From Bacillota bacterium (lineage in GTDB: Bacteria; Bacillota; Clostridia; Acetivibrionales; DSM-1351): a stretch of DNA of 15,395 bases. The notes below the pieces were generated by a model, which was not told the origin of the DNA, did not search any database, and saw only the letters and a program-made list of their open reading frames with translations. A program made the translations under genes and the position numbers. The stretch spans positions 1-15,395 of the forward strand of contig JAEXOY010000010.1 in the NCBI GenBank assembly GCA_023439045.1. The letters are read 5' to 3'. This document shows, one piece after another, positions 1 to 6,399 of this stretch (positions within the stretch are counted from its first letter, which is position 1; each line of letters begins with the position of its first letter).

Positions 1-1420
1 GCATTGAGATAATACAAGCCTGTTTCCTTATCATATTGATAGCCTGCGTAGGTTATGGTGTTGCTGGTTGTGCCTGTTGTGTCGGTTATGTTTCCAAATG
101 CATCATAGTAATAGGTTGCCGCTACTGCTCCATCTGGTTTTAGCAGGGCTGTTACGTCTGCGTGTCCATTGTACATGTAATAGTAGCTGGTTCCTTCTGA
201 GGTTCTCATTAACAGGTTTGTGCCGTATACGTTTCTTCCTGTTTGAATGCCTGATGCATCTAGTTCTAATACTACCTTGTCATATTCATAGAGGTATCTT
301 TTTATTACTCCGTTTACTTTTTTCTCTACTCTATAACCTTCACCGTTGTAGGCGTTTTCTATTGTTGTTTGGCCTGCTACTGATTTTATAAGCTGGTTCA
401 GGTTGTCGTAGATGTTTATTAGTGTTACTACGCCATTTACCTTTGTTGTGAGCTGATTTCCGTTACTGTCGTAATCATATTCTGTTGTAGTTGTTATTGT
501 TCCGTTTTGGTCAGTTACTACTTTGTCCAGCCTGTTTTGCTCATTGTAGCTGTAGGTGTTTGTTGTTTTAACTGCTCCTAGCAATATTTCCTCTGTTACT
601 CTGTTTCCAGCTTTATCGTAGGTGTAGCTAGTTGTTACTGTGTTTGGCTCTTTTACTGTTTCTAGCCTATTTAGTTCGTCATAGGTGTAGCTGGTTTTGC
701 CCTTTGCATCAATTTTTGATGTTTGGTTGTGTGCTTCATCATAGATATAGCTGTAACTGTCAAGCTTTGTGCCATCCGCTTTTTTGTTTGTCAAGGTCCA
801 TAATAGGCCATCTTTGTAATATGTATAGTCTTCTCTTGCGCCATCGCTGTATTCTACTGCTTTTCTTGCTCCATTCTCGTAATAGCTGTATGTTGTTGTT
901 TTAGCATCTGCTATTACTTCTATTAATCTTCCTACCTTGTCATATACCTTTTCGGTTAGGTTGCCTCTTGGGTCCTTTGAGGTTTCAATGCTGCGTCCAG
1001 GTTCTATATTTGATATTTTATCATATACAAAGGTTGTTGTTCCAATGCTTGGTACGGTTTTGGTTAATACTCTGTTAAGCTCATCATAGGTTCTGGTTGT
1101 TGTTCCTGTGGTGTCTGTCATGGTGAGCTGATTGCCGTTGTTGTCGTAGGTATAGGTTATTGTATCTGTTGCTGTTGTCTGCTCTAATACTCTGCCATGG
1201 CTGTCATACTTGTAGGATGTCTTGTTGCCTTTTCTGTCGGTTCTTGTTTCTAGGTTGCCATCTGCGTAGTAGGTGTATTTTTCTACCTTTGAATCGGTAT
1301 ATGTGTAATTACGGCTGGTTCCTGTTCTTCCGCCTGGGTCAATGCGTTTGGTTACCTTATTGGCAGCGTTATACTCGTATGTAGTTACATTTCCTTTTCC
1401 ATGGATGCTGGTATCAAAAT
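1..1420 (-). pseudogene. RHS/YD-repeat protein, 3' part only, no start
   Basis: The minus strand is open without a stop from about 1565 down to the window edge, and from about 1420 it encodes a chain of YD repeats (pattern GNVTTYEYNAANKVTKRIDP, YDAFGNITDTTG). The last codons visible read AGYQYDKETGLYYLN, the hallmark of the RHS repeat-associated core, so the hypervariable C-terminal tip, often a toxin, should lie just left of the window. RHS proteins are large secreted or surface polymorphic toxins. No ATG exists in frame between 1420 and the upstream stop at about 1566-1568, and that 145-base stretch does not look like RHS, so the N-terminal and export parts are missing. It is either a decayed fragment or a silent C-terminal cassette. 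The family call is firm; the non-functional status is inferred. Confidence 0.8.
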
Positions 1421-1542
1421 AGAACCATACCTTTAAACAGGCTGATTTCAAAAAACACCATATGGTAATTTCAAACAGGCTAAGGTGCAAATAACCCAAT
1501 TGCAACCCAATTTGGAGTAAAGGCAAAATATCGATTACAATA

Positions 1543-1580
1543 CGAAATGATTTCTGAAACTTTTCTCAGAAATCATTTCG
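1543..1580. terminator. 15-bp perfect hairpin between the ATPase cassette and the RHS fragment
   Basis: Arms 1543-1557 (CGAAATGATTTCTGA) and 1566-1580 are exact reverse complements around an 8-base loop. It lies about 50 bases past the stop of the minus-strand RloB-like gene, so it may end that operon. The better T-run (AAGATTTTTTTGAG) is on the plus strand, so it could work in both directions. Confidence 0.55.
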
Positions 1581-1632
1581 AAGATTTTTTTGAGTGTTTT
1601 TGGCATGAAGTATGATCATTGATTATAATAGT

Positions 1633-2409
1633 TTACTTGAGTTCATTGGCCACTTCAATCTCGATAATCCCTAGATCAATTAATGCAACAGACAGTAAAC
1701 TTAATAGCTTATACTTATTACTTTGAGAATACCTTACTTCCTGCCCTTCGAAAACCTCCGAGTTTGTATATCCCATATTATCGATTTCTAAAGTAATTTG
1801 TTCCATATCAAGATACTTCAACATTTCACTTGCTGCCTTTTTTACAGTATCTTCGGTGATTTTGTTATATTGTATCTGTGTATTCTGTCCAGCAACAAAT
1901 GCCTTGACTTCCTTGCCAATGGCGAATTCTATCAAATGGGTATCATCTATAAAATTAGCGACACCATAGCTTTCAATGCATGGGTAGCTTAATAGCAGCA
2001 AGCCACCTCTTAATCCGCCCTCATTTTCATATGCATTTTTAAGCTGGGATATTAATTTTCTTATCAACGTTGCATCTACATTGGACTTTGGATCACGGTC
2101 AAATATATAGTAGATTGCAGCCTTATCAACAGGAAAATCATACCCCGATATCAATGTGTCAAATATACTGTCAAGATAGCAATTCTCGTCACAGATATCA
2201 GAAATATTTGACTCTTCTGTATTTATAACTGCAATCTTAGAAGTACTTACATTCCTACTTCTGAAAAAGTTTGCTTTCCCTCTTCTCTTTTCAATATATT
2301 CATAGCCCAGGACGTTACAGAAAATACGTCTCAGTAAAGTAAACTCCGTTTTTCCTCCCTCAACTATAAAAAGCACTCTACCAACACTTTTATCCTTATT
2401 AATTTTCAT
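1633..2409 (-). CDS. RloB/TOPRIM-like protein, second gene of an ATPase defence cassette
   Basis: A 258-residue protein. VLFIVEGGKTEF near the N-terminus (Glu17) and YYIFDRDP (Asp104, Asp106) form the E...DxD metal-binding pattern of TOPRIM-like folds, as in RloB, AbiLii-type and OLD-associated proteins. LLLSYPCIESYGVANF resembles the conserved NPCFE-type segment of RloB. This start is preferred because ATG 2409 has AAGGA six bases upstream and overlaps the end of the ATPase gene by only 11 bases. A longer frame to 2448 would add 13 residues and has no comparable site. The overlap implies translational coupling. In known two-gene systems (RloA/RloB, AbiL, PARIS) the partner is an ABC-type ATPase sensor and the TOPRIM protein is the likely effector, possibly a nuclease. 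The function here is inferred, and the exact family needs a profile search. Confidence 0.75.
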   Translation of the reverse strand: MKINKDKSVGRVLFIVEGGKTEFTLLRRIFCNVLGYEYIEKRRGKANFFRSRNVSTSKIAVINTEESNISDICDENCYLDSIFDTLISGYDFPVDKAAIYYIFDRDPKSNVDATLIRKLISQLKNAYENEGGLRGGLLLLSYPCIESYGVANFIDDTHLIEFAIGKEVKAFVAGQNTQIQYNKITEDTVKKAASEMLKYLDMEQITLEIDNMGYTNSEVFEGQEVRYSQSNKYKLLSLLSVALIDLGIIEIEVANELK

Positions 2410-3553
2410 AGGCGTCCTTATACTTTGGCAATCCGCCAAATACTCCACTCAAATACATCTTTTCAAGGTTCTGAGCAACCCTAGGCTGTTCATCAGAGAA
2501 CCTCTTTATATGACTGCCGTTCTGTCCGTCAAATTCCACAGAATATATTTGGTCTGGGCGAAGCAAAGAAGTTGAGAGCAAATTTGTTGAATGAGAAACA
2601 AAAATCATCTGTGACCGTCTTGCAGTATTCATGAAGTACTTAACCAACAACTCTTCCAGTTCATTATGAAAGCCACTGGAAAACTCATCAATTAACAGCA
2701 TGCCATTATGCTGGGCAATATATAAAAATGCCGGTAACAGATTAAGCAGTGTACGATTTCCTAAAGATTCCTCCCCAAAAGGGATTGGTGTGTTAATTCC
2801 TTTTCTTTTGAAGAACAACATTTTTTCTTCGTTCTTATTATATTTTATTAAAACATGATCTCCTTTAGCTTCATTTGCATAATCTATAGCCTGGTCAAAA
2901 TTATATTTCTTGAAAAACAGGTTAATCTCATCTGTTCCTTTTTCTTCGATATATTTAGTAATCCTAAAGTCCTGTTTCCCGTATGATATTACATTTCTAT
3001 CAAATGCATTTAAATAAATTGAGGCCTGCAAAAAATCGAACCATTTTCGTAAGGTTTCATTCCCCGCAAACCTGGTGTTAAAATAAACTGAACGCAAAAA
3101 AAGCGTTTCCTTATCAAGATCACTATAGTTTTCGTTGTCGGTAATATATGATTTAGCTGTTACACCCATTCTTTCAAGTAGCACTTTATTATCAATATAT
3201 AGTTTTTCAGAAAGCATGACCTTCTTAATATCAAATTCAAAAAAGTAGCGAATTTCTTTATCATTAATCTTAAAGTAATAATCTAATGAAAACTCAGGTC
3301 TGTCTGAAAAAAGACAACCAAAAAGTCCGGAGTTTATTTCCTTCTCCATAAACAAAAGGTCAAGTAATAATCTAATAGCATGTAGTGCATTGGATTTTCC
3401 TGAAGCATTTGCACCTACAAACATGGTTCCCTTTAGCGCTCCGTTATCAGAAACGTTTGGTGTATCCAGTACTTTATAATTAGTTTTTGTAAAGTCTATT
3501 GTGGTTTCATATTTAAAAGATTTAAAGTTTTTAATTATCAACTTAGTTATCAT
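2399..3553 (-). CDS. AAA/ABC-type ATPase (RloA/AbiLi/AAA_15-like), first gene of the defence cassette
   Basis: A 384-residue SMC/ABC-like ATPase. It opens with LIIKNFKSFKYETTIDF, typical of the RecF/OLD/COG1106 group, followed by Walker A GANASGKS at 47-54, an ABC-signature-like EESLGNRTLLNL at about 261-272, Walker B MLLIDEFSSG with Asp289 and Glu290, and the switch histidine in FVSHST (His321). The C-terminal YLSGVFGGLPKY resembles the ending of RloA-type proteins. ATG 3553 is chosen because GGGTG lies just upstream; an in-frame GTG at 3562 would overlap that site. It is co-transcribed with the RloB/TOPRIM-like gene that it overlaps. All ATP-handling residues are present, so it should be active. 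Such pairs are phage-defence (abortive infection) modules, a role inferred here from family and layout. Confidence 0.82.
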   Translation of the reverse strand: MITKLIIKNFKSFKYETTIDFTKTNYKVLDTPNVSDNGALKGTMFVGANASGKSNALHAIRLLLDLLFMEKEINSGLFGCLFSDRPEFSLDYYFKINDKEIRYFFEFDIKKVMLSEKLYIDNKVLLERMGVTAKSYITDNENYSDLDKETLFLRSVYFNTRFAGNETLRKWFDFLQASIYLNAFDRNVISYGKQDFRITKYIEEKGTDEINLFFKKYNFDQAIDYANEAKGDHVLIKYNKNEEKMLFFKRKGINTPIPFGEESLGNRTLLNLLPAFLYIAQHNGMLLIDEFSSGFHNELEELLVKYFMNTARRSQMIFVSHSTNLLSTSLLRPDQIYSVEFDGQNGSHIKRFSDEQPRVAQNLEKMYLSGVFGGLPKYKDAYEN

Positions 3554-3575
3554 AAAAATCACCCTTTCGAACCTA

Positions 3576-3604
3576 ATTATATCACTTTAATATATTATAC
3601 GCAA
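3576..3604 (-). promoter_or_regulatory. Likely sigma-A promoter of the ATPase/TOPRIM cassette
   Basis: On the minus strand TATAAT (3576-3581) lies 17 bases downstream of TTGCGT (3599-3604). The -10 is perfect and the -35 is weak. It sits about 23 bases before the ATPase start codon. A second TATAAT-like stretch lies nearby, as expected in such AT-rich DNA. Confidence 0.45.
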
Positions 3605-3615
3605 TATTTTTACAC

Positions 3616-3662
3616 TTAATACTATGTTAATCGTAAATTATTTACGATTAACATAGTATTAA
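3616..3662. repeat. 47-bp perfect AT-rich palindrome
   Basis: Positions 3616-3638 and 3640-3662 are exact reverse complements (core arm ACTATGTTAATCGTAAAT) around a single central base. It lies between the orphan frame ending at 3659 and the ATPase promoter. No T-run follows on either strand, so it is not a textbook intrinsic terminator. It could be a cruciform, a recombination site, a regulator-binding site or the relic of a small mobile element. Confidence 0.85.
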
Positions 3663-3889
3663 AAAGAATAAGGTGAAGCTGACTCATAACTTTTTGACTT
3701 AGAATCATTTTTTTGAATTACAAGATTAATTTTATTACGTGCATGGCTGTATTTCTTTTTCCCTTTTAATGCTTTCGCATATCGATGAAGTCCAAAAATG
3801 TTTTGCTTCTTTATATACCTGACCAACGGCGAATGTCCATATACCTCAAAATCTTTGGTATTTAGGTATCTAGTTCCATATTTATCTAA
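3659..3889 (-). pseudogene. Orphan C-terminal reading frame of unknown family
   Basis: Directly after the GIY-YIG gene, in another frame, there is an open stretch of 76 codons ending in TAA at 3659-3661, inside the palindrome arm. It begins LDKYGTRYLNTKDFEVYG and is rich in Lys, Tyr and Asn, with a basic stretch ALKGKKKYSHARNK. It contains no ATG or GTG and the only TTG is internal, so it is probably the tail of a lost gene. The preceding GIY-YIG protein has a natural ending (FGYNN), so a simple frameshift joining the two is not needed. I do not recognise the family. Confidence 0.4.
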
Positions 3890-4695
3890 TTATTGTATCC
3901 GAACCGTTTATCTTTTGTTAACAAAACTTTCATCCAGTAATGTTCTCTGTTAATAATATATTTGTCATCAGTAGTTGATTTATATATCTCTAAAATGGAA
4001 TATCTAAAATTAGCTTTTATATATTCAAAGTCAAGGTTCTTCAAATCCTTATTCCCACCATGTCCGTTCTCTATGTAATTCTTCCATCTACCTAATAACA
4101 TGTATTCACCATACGCAGAACCTACATATCTTTTTCCAGATTCAATATCTGTAATTAAATAAACTCCCTTTTGATTCTCTAATGCAGTTCTCCAATCTTT
4201 TTTTTCAATTACTCTAATAAGCTCCTGCCATGATAGACTTATATTCTCATATCCTGGAAAAGAATCATCCTCAAATGTATCATTAATAATCTCAAATACT
4301 TCACACTCATTTATGACATTTTCAGCCTTTCTAATCATATTTTGTGATTTATTTTTATACCTTACAATTAATCGCCCAAAGTACTTTTTATACTCTTCTA
4401 GAGTTTGATACTCATATCCGACGGCATCATACTTCTCCAAATCTCTCGTTATTTTACTAATATCAAATAACAACCACTTATCAACGCCTATTTTTATGAA
4501 GCCAATGGCAACTTGCCCTACCTGAAATGATTTTGTCTTGGAGTAGTTCCAAAATTGTCCGTCATATATTCCTTTATTTTTTTCTTTAAACAGCTTAATA
4601 GGATCATAATCCTTGTTATTACTTTGATTGAATCGTATTTTTATATTCTTCAATTCAGATTGGGTAAAATTTAAAATATCATTTAGTAAAATCAT
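3886..4695 (-). CDS. GIY-YIG nuclease family protein with a novel N-terminal domain
   Basis: A 269-residue protein. The C-terminal third is a GIY-YIG nuclease domain: KGVYLIT (177-179 as the GIY equivalent), RYVGSAYG (190-192 as the YIG equivalent), Arg203 in LLGRW, a catalytic Glu in NREHYW (Glu251), and a closing Asn in FGYNN. The N-terminal ~150 residues (QFWNYSKTKSFQVGQVAIGF and following) form a separate domain that I cannot name. GIY-YIG enzymes cut DNA with one catalytic tyrosine and are found in homing endonucleases, restriction systems and defence proteins. ATG 4695 follows GAGGAG at a good distance. It lies upstream of, and parallel to, the ATPase/TOPRIM cassette, so it may belong to the same defence island. 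A link to that system is not shown. Confidence 0.78.
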   Translation of the reverse strand: MILLNDILNFTQSELKNIKIRFNQSNNKDYDPIKLFKEKNKGIYDGQFWNYSKTKSFQVGQVAIGFIKIGVDKWLLFDISKITRDLEKYDAVGYEYQTLEEYKKYFGRLIVRYKNKSQNMIRKAENVINECEVFEIINDTFEDDSFPGYENISLSWQELIRVIEKKDWRTALENQKGVYLITDIESGKRYVGSAYGEYMLLGRWKNYIENGHGGNKDLKNLDFEYIKANFRYSILEIYKSTTDDKYIINREHYWMKVLLTKDKRFGYNN

Positions 4696-4844
4696 TAAAA
4701 TTCTCCTCTTTTTTTGTATGTAATTTTTTTATTTTAGGATATACAGGTAAATAGATATTGTTAGGTCAAGTTGACTTTCGTATTTATAAAGCCCAATTAG
4801 AAGATCCTCTTTAATTTGAATATGCACAATATTCCTCATACCCA

Positions 4845-4938
4845 TCATATTGTATAAGAATCTTCATTGCTTACAGTGTAGCCTAATGCATCACCTATCG
4901 CCCACCCACAAGACAGCCTTGAAATTTTCTATACGCAT
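4845..4938 (-). pseudogene. Frameshifted N-terminus of an ADP-ribosylglycohydrolase
   Basis: ATG 4938 begins MRIENFK. Changing frame once restores GCLVG, and changing again restores AIGDALGYTVSNEDSYT. Together these rebuild the ADP-ribosylglycohydrolase (DraG/MacroD-like hydrolase) start, whose family pattern is FKGCLxGxAIGDALG. Both shifts look like loss of one G, in a GG run near 4918-4922 and another near 4900-4904. The frame ends at TGA 4845-4847 and the rest of the enzyme is absent or unrecognisable down to the GIY-YIG gene. Such enzymes remove ADP-ribose from proteins and sometimes accompany toxin or defence loci. The family call is by motif, and no activity is possible from this copy. 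Confidence 0.6.
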
Positions 4939-5055
4939 TTTTTATATCCCCTAGCTCAGAATGCTATAGGTAATAACTTCAAATAAATTATATCATATTG
5001 AACGTACCATATCGTGGATAGTGAAAAGATTGCATAAGCGTAACAACACACTAAC
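4939..5055. other. Intergenic, no gene seen
   Basis: This AT-rich spacer separates the adr-glycohydrolase remnant from the tRNA-Thr-derived array. I see no convincing reading frame, RNA or promoter. Confidence 0.4.
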
Positions 5056-5166
5056 TCCTCGTAACTCTGCTTCCGCGCAATCCTCGCTTTTTACTTCGCA
5101 TGCTCTGCCGGCAGAGCGCAATCACGCTAGATTAGTTCCCGCTCGGGTAAATGCAGGTGTAGACGC

Positions 5167-5207
5167 AATAAAAATCACCTCCGCATAAATCGGAGGTGAT
5201 TTTTATT
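5167..5207. terminator. Hairpin T1, 17-bp perfect stem abutting a pseudo-tRNA CCA end
   Basis: Arms 5167-5183 (AATAAAAATCACCTCCG) and 5191-5207 pair perfectly with a 7-base loop. Poly-A and poly-T flanks make it a bidirectional intrinsic terminator. On the minus strand it follows the tRNA-Thr-like 3' end directly. Confidence 0.75.
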
Positions 5208-5392
5208 GGAGCCCTCAACCGGAATCGGACTTGACCTCATCACTTACCATGAATGCACTGCTCGTAAAAAACTTCGCCTTGCTTTGTCATCCTTCGCTCC
5301 TGCGGTGCTCACATATCTCATATGTTCCGCTCCTCGCAGTTCTGCTTCCGCGCAATGCTCGTTTTTTACTTCGCATGCTCTGCCGGCAGAGC
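5207..5392 (-). pseudogene. tRNA-Thr-derived pseudo-tRNA, unit 1
   Basis: On the minus strand, D-arm-like GCTCTGCCGGCAGAGC is followed by the ~120-bp insert, then the GGT anticodon loop (ATGGTAA), a T arm damaged by a 2-base loss (CACCGG to CAAG), the acceptor 3' strand and CCA. No 5' acceptor strand exists, so it cannot fold as a normal tRNA. Confidence 0.7.
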
Positions 5393-5441
5393 GCAATCAC
5401 GCTAGATTAGTTCCCGCTCGGGTAAATGCAGGTTTAGACGC

Positions 5442-5482
5442 AATAAAAATCACCTCCGAATACATCGGAGGTGATTTTTATT
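5442..5482. terminator. Hairpin T2, same stem as T1
   Basis: Arms 5442-5458 and 5466-5482 carry the same 17-base stem as T1. Only the 7-base loop differs (AATACAT here, CATAAAT in T1). Confidence 0.75.
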
Positions 5483-5667
5483 GGAGCCCTCAACCGGAAT
5501 CGGACTTGACCTCATCACTTATCATGGATGCACTGCTCGTAAAAAACTTCGCCTTGCTTTATCATCCTTCGCTCCTGCGGTGCTCACATATCTCATATGC
5601 TCCGCTCCTCGTAGCTCTGCTTCCGCGCAATGTTTGTTTTTTACTTCGCATGCTCTGCCGGCAGAGC
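5482..5667 (-). pseudogene. tRNA-Thr-derived pseudo-tRNA, unit 2
   Basis: It has the same build as unit 1, but the anticodon loop reads ATGATAA, changing GGT to GAT. The T stem is broken in the same way as in unit 1. The insert carries CAAACATT where other units have CGAGCATT. Confidence 0.7.
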
Positions 5668-5714
5668 GCATCAGGCTAGATTAGCTCGCACTCAGACTAC
5701 TGCAATTATAAGTT

Positions 5715-5758
5715 CCAAAAAGAAAAGGTTATCCTAACGGATAACCTTTTCTTTTTGG
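5715..5758. terminator. Hairpin T3, 20-bp perfect stem
   Basis: Arms 5715-5734 and 5739-5758 pair over 20 bases with a 4-base loop; the inner stem is GGTTATCC/GGATAACC. It is unrelated in sequence to T1 and T2 but holds the same place, flush against the CCA of unit 3. Confidence 0.75.
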
Positions 5759-5941
5759 AGCCCTCAACCAGAATCGGACATGACCTCATCCCTTACCATG
5801 AATGCACTGCTCGTAAAAAACTTCGCCTTGCTTTGTCACCTTTCGCTCCTGCGGTGCTCTCATATCTCATATGCTCCGCTCCTCGTAGCTCCGCTTCCGC
5901 GCAATGCTCGTTTTTTACTTCGCATGCTCTGCCGGCAGAGC
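5756..5941 (-). pseudogene. tRNA-Thr-derived pseudo-tRNA, unit 3
   Basis: It has the same build as unit 1. The anticodon loop still reads ATGGTAA (GGT) but the anticodon stem has an extra G and the T arm is shortened (GTCATGTCCG). The 5' acceptor strand is absent. Confidence 0.7.
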
Positions 5942-5988
5942 GCTTCTATATTATGTATATGGCTACAGTTCATTCGCATATAAGAATT

Positions 5989-6033
5989 CATGAAGAAACG
6001 AGCATCGCATAAAGCGATGCTCGTTTCTTCATG
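5989..6033. terminator. Hairpin T4, terminator of the intact tRNA-Thr
   Basis: Arms 5989-6008 and 6014-6033 form a 20-bp stem (core GAAACGAGCATCGC) with loop ATAAA. On the minus strand it begins at the tRNA-Thr CCA end and finishes in a T-containing tail, so it should end the tRNA-Gly/tRNA-Thr transcript. Confidence 0.75.
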
Positions 6034-6107
6034 GAGCCCTCAACCGGAATCGGACCGGTGACCTCATCCTTACCATGGATGCGCTCTGCCGACTGAGCTA
6101 TGAGGGC
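6032..6107 (-). tRNA. tRNA-Thr(GGT)
   Basis: A 76-base cloverleaf with encoded CCA. The acceptor is GCCCTCA/TGAGGGC, the D arm GCTCAGTCGGCAGAGC, the anticodon stem CATCC/GGATG with loop ATGGTAA (anticodon GGT), and the T arm ACCGG/CCGGT with loop TCCGATT. All stems pair. It is the parent of the decayed copies at 5056-6031. Confidence 0.95.
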
Positions 6108-6251
6108 AAATATAATTTGTGTACTAGCATCAAAATTGTTACCATAAAATATGATAACCAGATATAGTTTTTCAGTTGCAGTTTCTATACAATTAGCTAA
6201 TTAATTGCAACTAATTATATAATCAACCGATACAACTATACTTGTAAAGCT

Positions 6252-6325
6252 TGGAGCGGGTGATGGGAATCGAACCCACGCAATCAGCTTGGGAAGCTGA
6301 GGTTCTGCCATTGAACTACACCCGC
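6252..6325 (-). tRNA. tRNA-Gly(CCC)
   Basis: A 74-base cloverleaf with encoded CCA. The acceptor is GCGGGTG/CACCCGC, the D arm GTTC...AGAAC, the anticodon stem TCAGC/GCTGA with loop TTCCCAA (anticodon CCC), and the T arm GTGGG/CCCAT with loop TTCGATT. It lies 144 bases before tRNA-Thr with no terminator between, so the two are probably co-transcribed. Confidence 0.93.
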
Positions 6326-6369
6326 ATTATGTACCGGGAAAACATAATCAAAAATCCAGAACGGTTTGT

Positions 6370-6399
6370 ATTATAGCATACACATTGAGCATAAGTCAA
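6370..6399 (-). promoter_or_regulatory. Strong sigma-A promoter of the tRNA-Gly/tRNA-Thr unit
   Basis: Minus-strand TTGACT (6394-6399), an 18-base spacer and TATAAT (6370-6375) with extended -10 TGC. The -35 starts on the base next to the sigH stop codon (6400-6402), so tRNA transcription starts independently right behind sigH. Confidence 0.75.

Larger units (their letters stand above)
5056..6031 (-). repeat. Tandem array of ~275-bp units derived from tRNA-Thr
   Basis: Three complete units and one truncated unit (5056-5206) are spaced 274-276 bp apart, judged from the repeated TGGAGCCCTCAACC at 5207, 5482, 5756 and 6032. Read on the minus strand, each unit has: a D-arm-like 16-base perfect palindrome GCTCTGCCGGCAGAGC (5102, 5377, 5652, 5926); a ~120-bp purine-rich insert rich in GGAGC; a piece matching the tRNA-Thr anticodon arm, T arm and acceptor 3' strand ending in CCA; and a long hairpin. 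The fourth position is the intact tRNA-Thr gene at 6032-6107. The 5' acceptor strand (GCCCTCA) is missing from every repeat. Units are nearly identical except for the hairpins, so duplication was recent or conversion is active. Confidence 0.85.

Noticed and set aside
68..1384. Several plus-strand open frames rich in Leu and Cys
   Set aside because: They are opposite-strand reflections of the RHS frame; the minus strand carries clear YD repeats.
3616..3662. Simple intrinsic terminator
   Set aside because: Neither strand has a T-run after the stem, and the stem is AT-rich with a 1-base loop.
5206..6012. Four similar plus-strand frames starting MEPSTGIGLDL
   Set aside because: They run across tRNA-derived units and terminators antisense to the tRNA, and have no ribosome binding site.
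5056..6031. Intron-containing or permuted tRNA genes
   Set aside because: No unit has the 5' acceptor strand in any order and the T stems are broken, so no mature tRNA could form.
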